64,000 nt of DNA, from positions 62,001-126,000 of the forward strand of contig JAQWHI010000006.1 in assembly GCA_029249445.1 (NCBI GenBank), written 5' to 3'. The translations under genes were made by a program, and so were the position numbers. Shown here piece by piece: positions 16,433 to 25,897 of this stretch (positions within the stretch are counted from its first letter, which is position 1; the number at the start of each line of letters is the position of its first letter). Below the pieces are notes generated by a model. It was given only the letters and a program-made list of their open reading frames with translations. It made no database searches and was not told the DNA's origin. The stretch is from Crocinitomicaceae bacterium. GTDB lineage: Bacteria; Bacteroidota; Bacteroidia; Flavobacteriales_D; Crocinitomicaceae.

Positions 16433-18865
16433 TTAGTGGAATACTTGTATAAAACCTTGTTTATTTATTTCTTCTCCTCCTTCCAATACAGCATTAATCA
16501 CATAGAAATAAGTTCCTTCACTTACTATATTTCCGGATTTATTTCTACCATTCCAACCACCACTTGGATCATTGAATTGATATACTAGATTTCCCCATCT
16601 ATTCGTGATTACACATTCAAACGAAGCAATTCCTTCTGACTCTACAAACCAAATTGCATTTCCACTATTGGAAGACAATGAAATCACATTCGGAGCCTCA
16701 ATATTGCACGTTTTATAATCAACAACTGCCTCTGCAGTTGCCGAGTGACATACATTCGTTACAGTAACTTCATAAGTTCCAGGACTTGTAACAAGAATGG
16801 ACGAATCTGTCGAACCAGTGTTCCAAGAGTATCCGTTCACCGTTACATGATGATCTCCTCCTAGCTCAAAAGTAACACCTTGACACAAGGTTGTATCCCA
16901 AAGAACAGCCCAAATGTATGGTGGGAATTCCACTTCCAAGGTTACGGGTGTGTTACATGCGTTATCCGTATAGGTCAAGGTATAAGTGCCAGGAACTGTA
17001 GTATAAACCAATGGGTTTTCGGTAAATTCATCCGGAGAAAAATGAACCGCTGTATCTCCCACCGTCCATACTCCGCCATCGTAGGACTGTGTTCCCTGCA
17101 GTGACACACCCAAATTACATCCAAGCGTATCGGACTGGATCATTGGCTGAGGCAATACATATAAGAATACAGTTGTATCGTATTCACAACCAAAGTCATC
17201 AACAATATTATACACATAACCATAATCTCCTGGAACATTTGGCTGCACGACCAGTATGGTATCCGATTGACCAGAAACAATTGTAGGATCTGATGACCAT
17301 TCATCGCTTGCTACAGTATTTTGATATCCCGATGTATTTGGAAAGAAGGATTGATCAAAAAATAAACCCCATTCAAAAATATATCCATCATCAATTCCAA
17401 TATTGTCTTGGACAACAATTGTCCATTGTCCATTTACCGGGCATCCAGCAAATGTGGCAAAATCGTCCTCTGGAAGGTATACTCCATTCGGATTCAATGA
17501 AGGACCATTATTCCCAAATACGGGAGCTGGTATTGTGTTACCTGTTTCGGAGGGCCAATCACCAAAAGTATTAAACACTGAACTGAAACAATACTCCCAA
17601 CCCTCACCTGGACCGCCACCGCCGCTGTCGTCAATTGGGTCGCCCATAAAAGTGCCGCCGCCACTTACTCCATTTGGAATAAAGCCCGGTGAATATGAAT
17701 TCAAAAGTGCTACTTGCGTCCCATTTGGACACTCCAACGCAATCTCCAAATCGCCGATATAAGAGTGCTCCATTGTGATGCATACCTGATTTAAATCTTG
17801 AGAGTTACTTATTGTTGAACCAACAGGAAATCCACCAATATCGATAGGAGCTTGATATTGAGCACCAGAACCATCCGGTAGATATGTCAACCCTGCAAAT
17901 GACCCTCCCAATTGGAAAGTACCGCCGGGAATATCAATCCCTACAGTATCCGTAGGCGTTACTCCTCCAACTAAATTTGTGTTTTGTCCTAAGCACACTG
18001 TATCTTCCTCTGGACCTGTTCCTGTAAAAAGAGGCAGTTGAGAAACTCGGACTTTACACAAAACCCGATCGATCTGAGGAAATTGATCTTCAATCTTTAA
18101 ATCGACAAGAAATCCGTTGCGCGTCGGAGGTGTAAACCATACTGAATCATTGTTCGAATAGGTCCCCCCATCAGTTATGTACCAATCAAAATCAATGGTC
18201 GAACTTACATCCTGTGAATAACCATAGCCTGTTGATTCAAAAGAATTTGGAAATTCAGGAGTGGCAATGAACAAAATACTATCACCAAAACAAACATCAA
18301 CAAATCCAGTATCTAAAGGATTTAAGGCATTCGCACCTTGACCGTTAATATATGCCTCTATATGAGGAATGAACGGTTGCGCTTGATTACCACATTGAAC
18401 ATTTGCGCTCCATCCTGTTCCTTCTGCGGCTCCATCTGAAATAAAAACCACAGTTAGGCATCCGCTCGGGTTGTTCCAAGAAGCTGTATAGGCAAAACCA
18501 TTCGGATCGGTTGCGGAATTGTGCGCTCCAAGCAAGGGGGCATTTGCATTTGGCCCATCAAAAACATAAATTGTATCAGATGCATCTATATCAAATTCAT
18601 ATCCTGCATTAATTGCGAATGTAATTGTCATTTTCGTTCCCAGTGTCAAATCTGGGCAAAAAACTGTTGTATCATTAAAATTTGCCGAATAATCTGCCGT
18701 GAAGGCATCATCAAAAAAGTTCGTAGCTCCAATTCCAAACGTTGAGCAGTTCGCTGGATTCGACTCCAGAAAACCGACCTCACCCATCAAAACATTCTGA
18801 GCAAATGATGTTGAAGCAAGTGAGATCAATAAACAACTCGCCAATCCTTTTAATTTATTTTTCAT
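16433..18865 (-). CDS. Secreted type IX substrate with CUB-like and P domains (type B sorting signal)
   Basis: This 810-residue protein has a signal peptide at residues 1-23. A CUB-like domain follows at about 24-158 (SDTIYVFDGPNANAPLLG, CLTVVFISDG), then Ig/PKD-like strands. A proprotein-convertase P domain at about 340-505 (MEHSYIGDLEIALECPNGT, GQWTIVVQDNIGIDDG) holds a Gly-rich insertion. After more beta-sandwich regions, a type B T9SS sorting domain lies at about 730-810 (ITNRWGNLVYQ, EGTYFYVINA). No protease catalytic site is visible, so it is probably adhesive or structural at the cell surface. The upstream small secreted protein overlaps its start by 11 bases. Confidence 0.9.
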   Translation of the reverse strand: MKNKLKGLASCLLISLASTSFAQNVLMGEVGFLESNPANCSTFGIGATNFFDDAFTADYSANFNDTTVFCPDLTLGTKMTITFAINAGYEFDIDASDTIYVFDGPNANAPLLGAHNSATDPNGFAYTASWNNPSGCLTVVFISDGAAEGTGWSANVQCGNQAQPFIPHIEAYINGQGANALNPLDTGFVDVCFGDSILFIATPEFPNSFESTGYGYSQDVSSTIDFDWYITDGGTYSNNDSVWFTPPTRNGFLVDLKIEDQFPQIDRVLCKVRVSQLPLFTGTGPEEDTVCLGQNTNLVGGVTPTDTVGIDIPGGTFQLGGSFAGLTYLPDGSGAQYQAPIDIGGFPVGSTISNSQDLNQVCITMEHSYIGDLEIALECPNGTQVALLNSYSPGFIPNGVSGGGTFMGDPIDDSGGGGPGEGWEYCFSSVFNTFGDWPSETGNTIPAPVFGNNGPSLNPNGVYLPEDDFATFAGCPVNGQWTIVVQDNIGIDDGYIFEWGLFFDQSFFPNTSGYQNTVASDEWSSDPTIVSGQSDTILVVQPNVPGDYGYVYNIVDDFGCEYDTTVFLYVLPQPMIQSDTLGCNLGVSLQGTQSYDGGVWTVGDTAVHFSPDEFTENPLVYTTVPGTYTLTYTDNACNTPVTLEVEFPPYIWAVLWDTTLCQGVTFELGGDHHVTVNGYSWNTGSTDSSILVTSPGTYEVTVTNVCHSATAEAVVDYKTCNIEAPNVISLSSNSGNAIWFVESEGIASFECVITNRWGNLVYQFNDPSGGWNGRNKSGNIVSEGTYFYVINAVLEGGEEINKQGFIQVFH

Positions 18866-19229
18866 CGTTTAATGCTTTTCCCATTTCATGATTTAATACC
18901 CACTTCGATTTTACAACCAAAATACTTTCTTCTCCTTCGATCTTGAAATACTGATTCTGATCTAGAATAGTCAATCCTAAATCGATGTATGTAGCATTTG
19001 GTGAAGGTCTTTGAATAACTTTCAATCCTACAGATTTTGGATTTGTTCCATTGGAAAAATAGATGGAATTGTCCAAGGCATAAGTAATCAAGGCATATTC
19101 ATTTGGATCACTGTTCTGTAATTCTATTAGTTCAGTCCGACTGAACCGATCCAACAATCTGTTGTCCACTTCTTGCGAGAAAGACACACAAAAGAACAAC
19201 AGAAAACATAGAGTGCTAATTAACTTCAT
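18855..19229 (-). CDS. Small secreted protein upstream of the T9SS substrate
   Basis: This 124-residue protein has a signal peptide (about residues 1-18, ending SFSQ). The remainder is a compact mixed domain (FSRTELIELQNSDPNEYALITYALDNS, then beta-rich YIDLGLTIL and ESILVVKSKWVL). I do not recognise a named family. From memory, short proteins of this type often precede gliding-motility-associated T9SS type B proteins in Flavobacteriia. The 11-base overlap shows co-translation, and a partner or chaperone role is inferred. Confidence 0.75.
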   Translation of the reverse strand: MKLISTLCFLLFFCVSFSQEVDNRLLDRFSRTELIELQNSDPNEYALITYALDNSIYFSNGTNPKSVGLKVIQRPSPNATYIDLGLTILDQNQYFKIEGEESILVVKSKWVLNHEMGKALNDEK

Positions 19230-19536
19230 GGTTTAGTTATTTAATTTGAAACTATACAATAAGAGACTCTTGAGCTACTAAAATAGTTGCTTGCTTCAAA
19301 AAATAAAATGTTACAAATTTGGCTCAAACCACCCATTTTATGTCCCTAAAGATACTATTAAAAGGTCAAAACATAAAAGGCAAGCCGCAACAAAGCGTCG
19401 AAATAATTCTAAATTCAATTTTAAATTGTGTATAAGTCATACAAAATGGGCATAAGTTCAGTTTTACGAACCACCGATTATTCTGAAATAAACTTAGATT
19501 TGTGAGAACAGATTTACTACAAGAAAAGTTAGCTTC
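19230..19536. promoter_or_regulatory. 307-base divergent intergenic region
   Basis: There is no gene here; the region separates the leftward secreted-protein pair from the rightward transketolase operon. The plus strand carries an exact -7 element, TAGATTTG, at 19495-19502, 34 bases before the transketolase ATG, so the leader would be about 30 bases. I see no convincing -7 box for the leftward genes and no terminator. Confidence 0.5.
19495..19502 (+). promoter_or_regulatory. -7 promoter element of the transketolase-VWA operon
   Basis: TAGATTTG is an exact TAnnTTTG match, 34 bases before the ATG at 19537. The whole tktN-VWA-tktC unit appears to be read from here; no other box is visible inside it. 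Confidence 0.5.
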
Positions 19537-20379
19537 ATGGAGACACAGGAATTGATTAAAATCGCATCTCAAGTTCGAAGAGATATAGTTAGAATGGTTG
19601 CCGCAGTCAGCTCTGGTCACCCCGGAGGTTCGCTTGGTTGTGCTGACTTCATAACAACACTTTATTTTGATACCATGAAGCACAACCCTTCGAGTTTTGA
19701 TATGGATGGCATGGGAGACGATTTGTTCTTTTTATCGAACGGACATATTTCTCCCGTATGGTACAGTGTTTTGGCGAGAAATGGATATTTCCCTGTTGCT
19801 GAACTTGCAACATTCAGAAAGCTATCTACCCGACTTCAAGGGCATCCCTCAACAGATCATAATCTACCTGGGATTAGAATGGCCTCTGGATCTCTAGGTC
19901 AAGGGTTGTCGTGTGGTATTGGTGCTGCTGAAACAAAAAAACTAAACCAAGACAAGGGAATTGTATACACCTTGCATGGAGATGGAGAATTACAAGAAGG
20001 ACAAATCTGGGAAGCCGCTATTTATGCTGCAGCACGAGGAATAGATAACCTCATCGCAACCATTGATTGCAATGGGAGACAAATTGATGGAGATTTAGAA
20101 GACGTCATCTCTCTTGGCAACCTAACACAAAAATGGCAAGCTTTTGGATGGGAAGTACTTGAGATGGATGGACACAACATTAATGAAATAAAAAAAACCT
20201 TGGCAACAGCCAAAGAAATGGTTGGAAAAGGCAAGCCAATTGTCATCATTATGACTACAGAAATGGGGCAGGGTGTTGACTATATGATGGGGACACATAA
20301 ATGGCATGGATCAGCGCCGAATGAAGAACAACTACAAATGGCATTGGAACAATTAGATGAAACGCTTGGAGACTATTAA
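19537..20379 (+). CDS. Transketolase, N-terminal (TPP-binding) subunit
   Basis: This 280-residue protein covers the thiamine-diphosphate half of transketolase. It has SGHPGGSLGCADF near the start, GHPSTDHNLPGIRMASGSLG in the middle, and the TPP/Mg motif beginning GDGELQEGQIWEAA and ending near IDCNGRQIDG. It forms an active enzyme only with the C-terminal half. In most Bacteroidota with a split enzyme the two genes are adjacent. Here a VWA gene starts immediately after the stop (TAAGTG), before the second half. Confidence 0.95.
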   Translation: METQELIKIASQVRRDIVRMVAAVSSGHPGGSLGCADFITTLYFDTMKHNPSSFDMDGMGDDLFFLSNGHISPVWYSVLARNGYFPVAELATFRKLSTRLQGHPSTDHNLPGIRMASGSLGQGLSCGIGAAETKKLNQDKGIVYTLHGDGELQEGQIWEAAIYAAARGIDNLIATIDCNGRQIDGDLEDVISLGNLTQKWQAFGWEVLEMDGHNINEIKKTLATAKEMVGKGKPIVIIMTTEMGQGVDYMMGTHKWHGSAPNEEQLQMALEQLDETLGDY

Positions 20380-21735
20380 GTGAAAAAGATATTTTTCATA
20401 GCATTTGTACTCACTCAACTGGTGTCATTTGGACAGCAAAACGAGACAACGCGTATACTGTTTATCCTAGATGCTTCGAACAGTATGAATACATCTTGGG
20501 GGGGGCAATCAAGAATTGAAGCTGCAAAAGAACTCCTATCAAAAACAGTTACAGAACTCAAAGGCACACCCAACCTTGAAGTAGGACTGAGAGTGTACGG
20601 TCATCAATCTCCCATCACAGCAACTTCCCAAGACTGTAACGATACGAAACTAGAAGTACCCTTTGCAAGAGACAATTTTGATAAAATAAAGTACCGCTTA
20701 TTCTCAATTGAAGCAAAAGGAACAACGCCCATTGCACGTTCATTAGAAGCCGCCGCAGCTGATTTTCCAGACAACAAAACAAGAAATGTAATCATCTTAA
20801 TTACCGATGGTTTGGAAGCTTGTGATAATGACCCATGCGTGGTAGCAAAAAAACTAAAGGACAAAGGTGTTAATGTCACTCCATTTGTAATTGGCTTAGG
20901 TCTTGACTTGTCCTATCTTGAAAAATTCAATTGCATAGGTAATTTTACTGATGCTGAAACCAAAAACGCCTTCGAAAAAGTTTTAAAAACCGTTGTTTCA
21001 AAGGCCCTCATGAATACAACAGCACAAATCAACTTAAATACTGTTGATGGATTGCCACTAGAAACTAACGTTACTATGTTCTTATACGAGGCCGGGACCA
21101 GCAATCTAAAATATACATTTGTTCATACCCTAAATCGTTATAGAAACCCTGATACATTAATTCTAGACCCGAAATTGAATTATGATCTTGTTGTAAACAC
21201 CACGCCACGTGTTGAGAAAAAAAACATTTCCATTACAAAAAACACACACAATACCATCCAAGTTGATGCAGGACAAGGTGAGATTCAAATTCGTTTTCTA
21301 AATGCAACCAAACCATATCAAATAGATGCTCGAGTAATGAAAGCTGAGGAAATGAAAACGTTAAACACCCAAAAAATTGGTGAACGTGATCGCTACCTCG
21401 TGGGCTGGTACAACGTCGAAATACTCACTCTACCGAGAATTTATGTTGCTATAAATGTAAAGCAAAGCACGAAGGCGGAAATCAATATTAAAGCTCCAGG
21501 AAAAGTCAAATATGCTGCAGGATCAAGAATTGTTGGACAAATTTTCGTAGAAAATGAAAGTGATGCTTGGGAATGGGTGTGCAACCTAGAAGACGGAGCA
21601 TCAACAGGTTACATACAACTACAACCCGGAGCTTACCACCTAGTATACAGGCAAAAAAACTTGAAAAAGTCAGAATATACATTAGAAAAAGATTTCAGAA
21701 TAAACTCGAACAAAACGACATTCTTACAATTATGA
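20380..21735 (+). CDS. Secreted von Willebrand A-domain protein inside the transketolase operon
   Basis: This 451-residue protein has a signal peptide (about residues 1-19, LVSFGQ). A VWA domain at about 24-215 has an intact metal site: DASNS at 31-35, Thr115/116 and Asp143 in ITDG. Two or more beta-rich domains follow (about 220-451), ending in [18 protein letters not shown]. The start is GTG at 20380, directly after the tktN stop, and the stop overlaps the tktC start as ATGA. It is therefore transcribed between two subunits of one cytoplasmic enzyme although it is exported. No function can be assigned; other VWA proteins of this shape bind proteins or ligands at the cell surface. Confidence 0.87.
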   Translation: MKKIFFIAFVLTQLVSFGQQNETTRILFILDASNSMNTSWGGQSRIEAAKELLSKTVTELKGTPNLEVGLRVYGHQSPITATSQDCNDTKLEVPFARDNFDKIKYRLFSIEAKGTTPIARSLEAAAADFPDNKTRNVIILITDGLEACDNDPCVVAKKLKDKGVNVTPFVIGLGLDLSYLEKFNCIGNFTDAETKNAFEKVLKTVVSKALMNTTAQINLNTVDGLPLETNVTMFLYEAGTSNLKYTFVHTLNRYRNPDTLILDPKLNYDLVVNTTPRVEKKNISITKNTHNTIQVDAGQGEIQIRFLNATKPYQIDARVMKAEEMKTLNTQKIGERDRYLVGWYNVEILTLPRIYVAINVKQSTKAEINIKAPGKVKYAAGSRIVGQIFVENESDAWEWVCNLEDGASTGYIQLQPGAYHLVYRQKNLKKSEYTLEKDFRINSNKTTFLQL

Positions 21736-22700
21736 GCGAAACAATTAACATAGACATTGAAGTACTTGGAAAAAAAGATACGCGATCAGGATTTGGTGAA
21801 GGTCTGCTTGAAATAGGACGAAAAAATAAAGATGTCGTCGCATTGTGTGCCGATCTAACGGGGTCACTAAAAATGAATGCTTTTGAAAGTGAATTCCCTG
21901 AACGCTTTTTTCAAATTGGAATTGCTGAAGCAAATATGATGGGAATTGCCGCTGGAATGACGATCGGAGGGAAAATACCATTTACCGGAACATTTGCAAA
22001 CTTCTCAACAGGTCGCGTCTATGATCAAATTCGTCAATCGATAGCTTATTCTCAAAAAAATGTAAAAATCTGTGCATCTCATGCTGGATTGACCTTGGGT
22101 GAAGATGGAGCAACGCATCAAATTCTTGAAGACATAGGGATGATGAAGATGCTTCCCAATATGACGGTAATTGTGCCTGCAGACTTCAATCAAACAAAGC
22201 AAGCTACCATGGCAATAGCCGACCACAACGGACCTGTTTATCTGCGCTTTGGAAGACCATCTGTTCCAATTTTCATTAAACCTGATGCCAAATTTCAAAT
22301 AGGCAAAGCAGATAAAATTATTGAGGGAGATGACGTTACCATTATTGCATGTGGTCACCTGGTATGGAAATCAATTGAAGCAGCAAAAGAATTGGCACTG
22401 CAAGGAATATCAGCTGAGGTAATTAATATGCACACTATCAAACCTTTAGATGAGAAAGCTGTTTTAGAATCAGTTGCCAAAACAGGATGCGTTGTAACAG
22501 CAGAAGAACATATGATTCATGGTGGATTAGGGGATTCAATTGCACAGTTGTTATCAAGAACAGTTCCAACGCCTCAAGAGTATGTTGGTGTAAATGATGA
22601 ATTTGGTGAAAGTGGAACACCAAATGAATTGATGACCAAATACGGAATTGACACCAGAAATGTGGTTGAGTCGGCACTAAAAGTAATTCAAAGAAAATAA
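21732..22700 (+). CDS. Transketolase, C-terminal subunit
   Basis: This 322-residue protein covers the pyrimidine-binding and C-terminal domains of transketolase. It has [45 protein letters not shown] (with the Glu that activates TPP), [24 protein letters not shown] and [12 protein letters not shown] set the start at the ATG at 21732, which overlaps the VWA stop by 4 bases. A longer frame from 21567 would encode a 55-residue basic tail overlapping the VWA gene and is rejected. It pairs with the N-terminal half at 19537. Confidence 0.94.
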   Translation: MSETINIDIEVLGKKDTRSGFGEGLLEIGRKNKDVVALCADLTGSLKMNAFESEFPERFFQIGIAEANMMGIAAGMTIGGKIPFTGTFANFSTGRVYDQIRQSIAYSQKNVKICASHAGLTLGEDGATHQILEDIGMMKMLPNMTVIVPADFNQTKQATMAIADHNGPVYLRFGRPSVPIFIKPDAKFQIGKADKIIEGDDVTIIACGHLVWKSIEAAKELALQGISAEVINMHTIKPLDEKAVLESVAKTGCVVTAEEHMIHGGLGDSIAQLLSRTVPTPQEYVGVNDEFGESGTPNELMTKYGIDTRNVVESALKVIQRK

Positions 22701-22731
22701 CCGCTAATATATTGACCGGGACATAGAGCAA

Positions 22732-23919
22732 ATGAGCAATCAAAAAGATTTTTTATTATTTCAAGGTCAGACAAATCCTTTTCCGTTTTTGATCGAGATA
22801 GATCGAGCTGAAGGAATATATATCAGAGATAAAAAAGGAAAGACCTATATTGATATGATTGCTGGAGTTGCTGTCAATAACATAGGACACAATCATCCAA
22901 AAGTCGTAGCTGCCCTAAAAAAGCAAATTGACCAACATCTCCACGTAATGGTTTACGGAGAATTTGTCCAGACAGCGCAGCTAGATTTCTCAAAACGACT
23001 CACTTCACTCCTGCCAAAGGAATTAAATTGTGTGTATGCATTAAATTCAGGAACAGAAGCCAATGAGGCTGCCCTCAAATTGGTAAAGCGTGTAACAGGA
23101 CGTAATGAATTGATTTCATTCAGGGGCTCCTATCACGGGAGCACTCATGGCTCATTGAGTGTCTCAGGAAATGAAACAAAAAAAGAAGCCTTTCGACCAC
23201 TTCTTCCCGATGTACGGTTTTTAGAGTTTAATGCTATTCCTGATCTAAAGCAAATAACTACCAAAACTGCCGGCGTAATTATTGAAACGGTCCAAGGTGA
23301 TGCTGGGGTTCGAATTCCATCGAAAGAGTTTATAAGAGAATTAAGAAGGCGTTGTTCAGAGGTTGGTGCACTTTTGATTTTTGATGAAATACAATGTGGC
23401 ATTGGCCGCACAGGTAAACTATTTGCCTTCGAACACTTCAATGTTGTTCCTGATATTCTTACACTGGGTAAAGCACTCGGAGGAGGCATGCCTATTGGTG
23501 CTGTTATTTCCTCTCACCAACACCTGAAAGAATTCACCTATAATCCAATGCTAGGACATATTACTACATTTGGAGGACATCCTGTAAATTGTGCAGCTGC
23601 AAATGCATGTCTTGAGGTAATGGAAAATGAGATCAACTTTGATGAAATCGAACGTCTTGGTCAGCTTTTGGTTGATCTATTATCTAAAGAAGAGGAAATC
23701 AAAGAAATCAGAAGAATAGGAATGATGTATGCATTCGATATGAAGTCCTTTGAGAGAGTTGAAAAAGTCGTACACAAATGTCTTGAAAAAGGACTAATTA
23801 GCTTTTGGTTTCTTTCACATCCGGATAGCTTTAGATTATCTCCCCCATTGACCATCTCTGAATCCGAGATCATTCAAGCCGCTTCAATTATATCGGAAGC
23901 GATACAAGAAACATCCTAG
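22732..23919 (+). CDS. Class III PLP aminotransferase (acetylornithine/ornithine type)
   Basis: This 395-residue fold-type I aminotransferase has NSGTEANEAALKLVKR, YHGSTHGSLSVSG, the PLP-contacting Asp218 (IFDEIQCG) and the Schiff-base Lys247 (LTLGKALGGGMPIG). The family includes acetylornithine, ornithine and 4-aminobutyrate aminotransferases, and substrate cannot be settled here. It lies 31 bases after the transketolase C-half and converges with bioA (4 bases between the stops). No arg genes are nearby to support an arginine role. Confidence 0.88.
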   Translation: MSNQKDFLLFQGQTNPFPFLIEIDRAEGIYIRDKKGKTYIDMIAGVAVNNIGHNHPKVVAALKKQIDQHLHVMVYGEFVQTAQLDFSKRLTSLLPKELNCVYALNSGTEANEAALKLVKRVTGRNELISFRGSYHGSTHGSLSVSGNETKKEAFRPLLPDVRFLEFNAIPDLKQITTKTAGVIIETVQGDAGVRIPSKEFIRELRRRCSEVGALLIFDEIQCGIGRTGKLFAFEHFNVVPDILTLGKALGGGMPIGAVISSHQHLKEFTYNPMLGHITTFGGHPVNCAAANACLEVMENEINFDEIERLGQLLVDLLSKEEEIKEIRRIGMMYAFDMKSFERVEKVVHKCLEKGLISFWFLSHPDSFRLSPPLTISESEIIQAASIISEAIQETS

Positions 23920-23923
23920 CGGA

Positions 23924-25198
23924 TTATGGCTTAGCTAAAAAACGTAGGATCGAGTTTTGAATCTTCTGATATTCTTCTTGCTTAATGCAATATGGAGGAT
24001 TAATAAAAATAACATTCCCCAATGGACGAATCAAAATTCCATCGCTCATGAAATGCTCGTACGCTTTTTCCTTTATCTGAGAAAAATAAGAGTTTCCTTT
24101 CTCGGATTGAATTTCAAAAGCTAAGATTGTCCCTTGCTGACGGATGTTTACAACACAATCGAAATTTGCTAATTCTTCCGAAAAGGCATTATTCCATTCA
24201 CAAATTGAATCAATTGACGTCCAAGTAAGCGGTTGTTCGAACAAATCAAGATTGGCACAAGCAACAGCACAGGCAATTGGATTTGCTGTGAATGAATGTC
24301 CATGCAATAATGCCTTTGTCGTCTCATCAGCTAAAAAAGCAGCGTAAATTTCTTCACTTGCCACCGTTAATCCCAAAGCCATAACACCAGCAGTAAGCCC
24401 TTTTGACAATGCAATAATATCAGGTTTAACAGAGCAATGGTCCAACGAAAACATCTTTCCTGTTCGACCATATCCTGTCATTACCTCATCAAAAATAATA
24501 CGAACATCATATTTTTTCGCAAGTGATGTAAGTCGATCAAGAAAATCAACAGAATACATACGCATACCTGCTGCGCCCTGAACCAATGGCTCAACAATTA
24601 ATCCCGCAAATTCTCTCGATGCAAATAAATCTTCTGCTCGACCTAGTAACTGTTCAGTATTTGATTTTGAAGGAAAATCAATGTAGTCAACATCAAAAAA
24701 TAAGCCTTCAAACGGGGCATTAAAGTAACCACGTTGTCCAACTGACATCGCTCCAAAAGTATCTCCGTGATAGGCTCCATGCATTGCTAAAAAGCGGGTT
24801 TTATTTTCTCCCTTGTTGAACCAATACTGAACAATCATTTTCAGCGCAACTTCAACAGCTGTTGATCCGTTGTCAGAAAAAAAAACTTTCGTTAAATGTT
24901 CAGGCAAAAGAGCCACAGTTCGCTCGGCCAATTCCACGGCTTTTGAGTGCGTCACACCTGCAAACACAATATGATCAATCGTCTTAAACTGATTTACTAT
25001 TGCTTCTCCAATGTGAGGGTGACCGTGACCGTGGGTATTCACCCACCACGATGAGTTCGCATCAATATATTTGTTTCCCTGCGCATCAAAAAGATAGACA
25101 CCTTCCGCTTTAACAATCTCAATAGGATCAATAGCAGTGTGGTGCTGGGTGAAAGGATGCCAAATATGGGCTTTGTCTTTTTCGATTAGTGAACGCAT
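23924..25198 (-). CDS. bioA: Adenosylmethionine-8-amino-7-oxononanoate aminotransferase
   Basis: This enzyme transfers the amino group of S-adenosylmethionine to KAPA, giving DAPA in biotin synthesis. The signatures are IWHPFTQHHTA at the N-terminus, SSWWVNTHGHGHPHI, MHGAYHGDTFGAMSVG, FDEVMTGYGRTGKMF and the PLP-lysine segment IALSKGLTAGVMALG. The length of 424 residues is normal. It lies 81 bases downstream of bioD on the same strand, with a perfect palindrome in that gap. Confidence 0.96.
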   Translation of the reverse strand: MRSLIEKDKAHIWHPFTQHHTAIDPIEIVKAEGVYLFDAQGNKYIDANSSWWVNTHGHGHPHIGEAIVNQFKTIDHIVFAGVTHSKAVELAERTVALLPEHLTKVFFSDNGSTAVEVALKMIVQYWFNKGENKTRFLAMHGAYHGDTFGAMSVGQRGYFNAPFEGLFFDVDYIDFPSKSNTEQLLGRAEDLFASREFAGLIVEPLVQGAAGMRMYSVDFLDRLTSLAKKYDVRIIFDEVMTGYGRTGKMFSLDHCSVKPDIIALSKGLTAGVMALGLTVASEEIYAAFLADETTKALLHGHSFTANPIACAVACANLDLFEQPLTWTSIDSICEWNNAFSEELANFDCVVNIRQQGTILAFEIQSEKGNSYFSQIKEKAYEHFMSDGILIRPLGNVIFINPPYCIKQEEYQKIQNSILRFLAKP

Positions 25199-25250
25199 GA
25201 AACAAAGATATTAGAAACGTAAGAATTTAACTGAGAGAACTTGCCATAAT

Positions 25251-25275
25251 ATAAAACTATCAAGGATAGTTTTAT
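25251..25275. promoter_or_regulatory. Perfect 11-bp inverted repeat between bioD and bioA
   Basis: ATAAAACTATC (25251-25261) and GATAGTTTTAT (25265-25275) form a perfect dyad around AAG. Each arm has only two G/C pairs and no U run follows on either strand, so it makes a poor terminator. A dimeric repressor operator is more likely. It does not match the enterobacterial BirA box or the BioR box as I know them. Confidence 0.5.
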
Positions 25276-25279
25276 CTAT

Positions 25280-25888
25280 TTACAAGGATAAAAGTGCTGC
25301 TTGGTTAAGAACAAATGCCTTATTAACTTCTGACACAATTGGAATTCGTGCTATCAATTTCACCCCTGACCTACCAAGTATTAAACGCTCAGTTGCGCTG
25401 TTTTCAGATCCAACAAATACAATTCCCTCAACTTTAATACCCCGCTCCTTTAAAACTTCAAGTGTTAAAAGAGTATGGTTAATACTCCCTAAGTAATGTC
25501 GAGACACAACAATTACGGGTAAACCCCAATTCTCAAAAACATCCGCATAAGTTAAACCCTCCAAATTGATGGGTACCAATAATCCCCCCGCTCCTTCAAT
25601 GACAAGACCATCTGAAACTTCAGGGATTTTTAACGCTTCCAGTTCTATTGAAACACCGTCAATTTCGGCTGCAGCATGAGGTGAAATTGGCTCTGTAAGT
25701 CGAAATCCTTCTTCAAGAACAGTGACATTTTCTGTATATTCTTTTACCTTGATCGTATCTGAGCGCTGTAAATCCCCTGCTTGTACCGGCTTCCAATAAT
25801 TTGCTTTCAAAGCCTCTGCCAGAATCGAACTAACAACCGTTTTTCCAACGTCAGTGCCAATTCCTGTGACAACAAATTTGTTTCCCAT
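25280..25888 (-). CDS. bioD: Dethiobiotin synthase
   Basis: This enzyme closes the ureido ring of DAPA with CO2 and ATP to make dethiobiotin. Its 202 residues include the N-terminal P-loop VTGIGTDVGKTVVSS, YWKPVQAGD and the EGAGGLLVPI motif. It starts 9 bases after the pheT stop, so it is probably read from the pheT transcript, and bioA follows. bioB and bioF are not in the window. Confidence 0.95.
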   Translation of the reverse strand: MGNKFVVTGIGTDVGKTVVSSILAEALKANYWKPVQAGDLQRSDTIKVKEYTENVTVLEEGFRLTEPISPHAAAEIDGVSIELEALKIPEVSDGLVIEGAGGLLVPINLEGLTYADVFENWGLPVIVVSRHYLGSINHTLLTLEVLKERGIKVEGIVFVGSENSATERLILGRSGVKLIARIPIVSEVNKAFVLNQAALLSL

Positions 25889-25897
25889 AGTGTCAAG

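Noticed and set aside
21567..21731. Longer frame for the transketolase C-half
   Set aside because: The extra 55 residues overlap the VWA gene in another frame and look random and basic; the ATG at 21732 overlaps the VWA stop as ATGA.
25251..25275. bioD/bioA palindrome as an intrinsic terminator
   Set aside because: The arms have two G/C pairs each and no U run follows on either strand.
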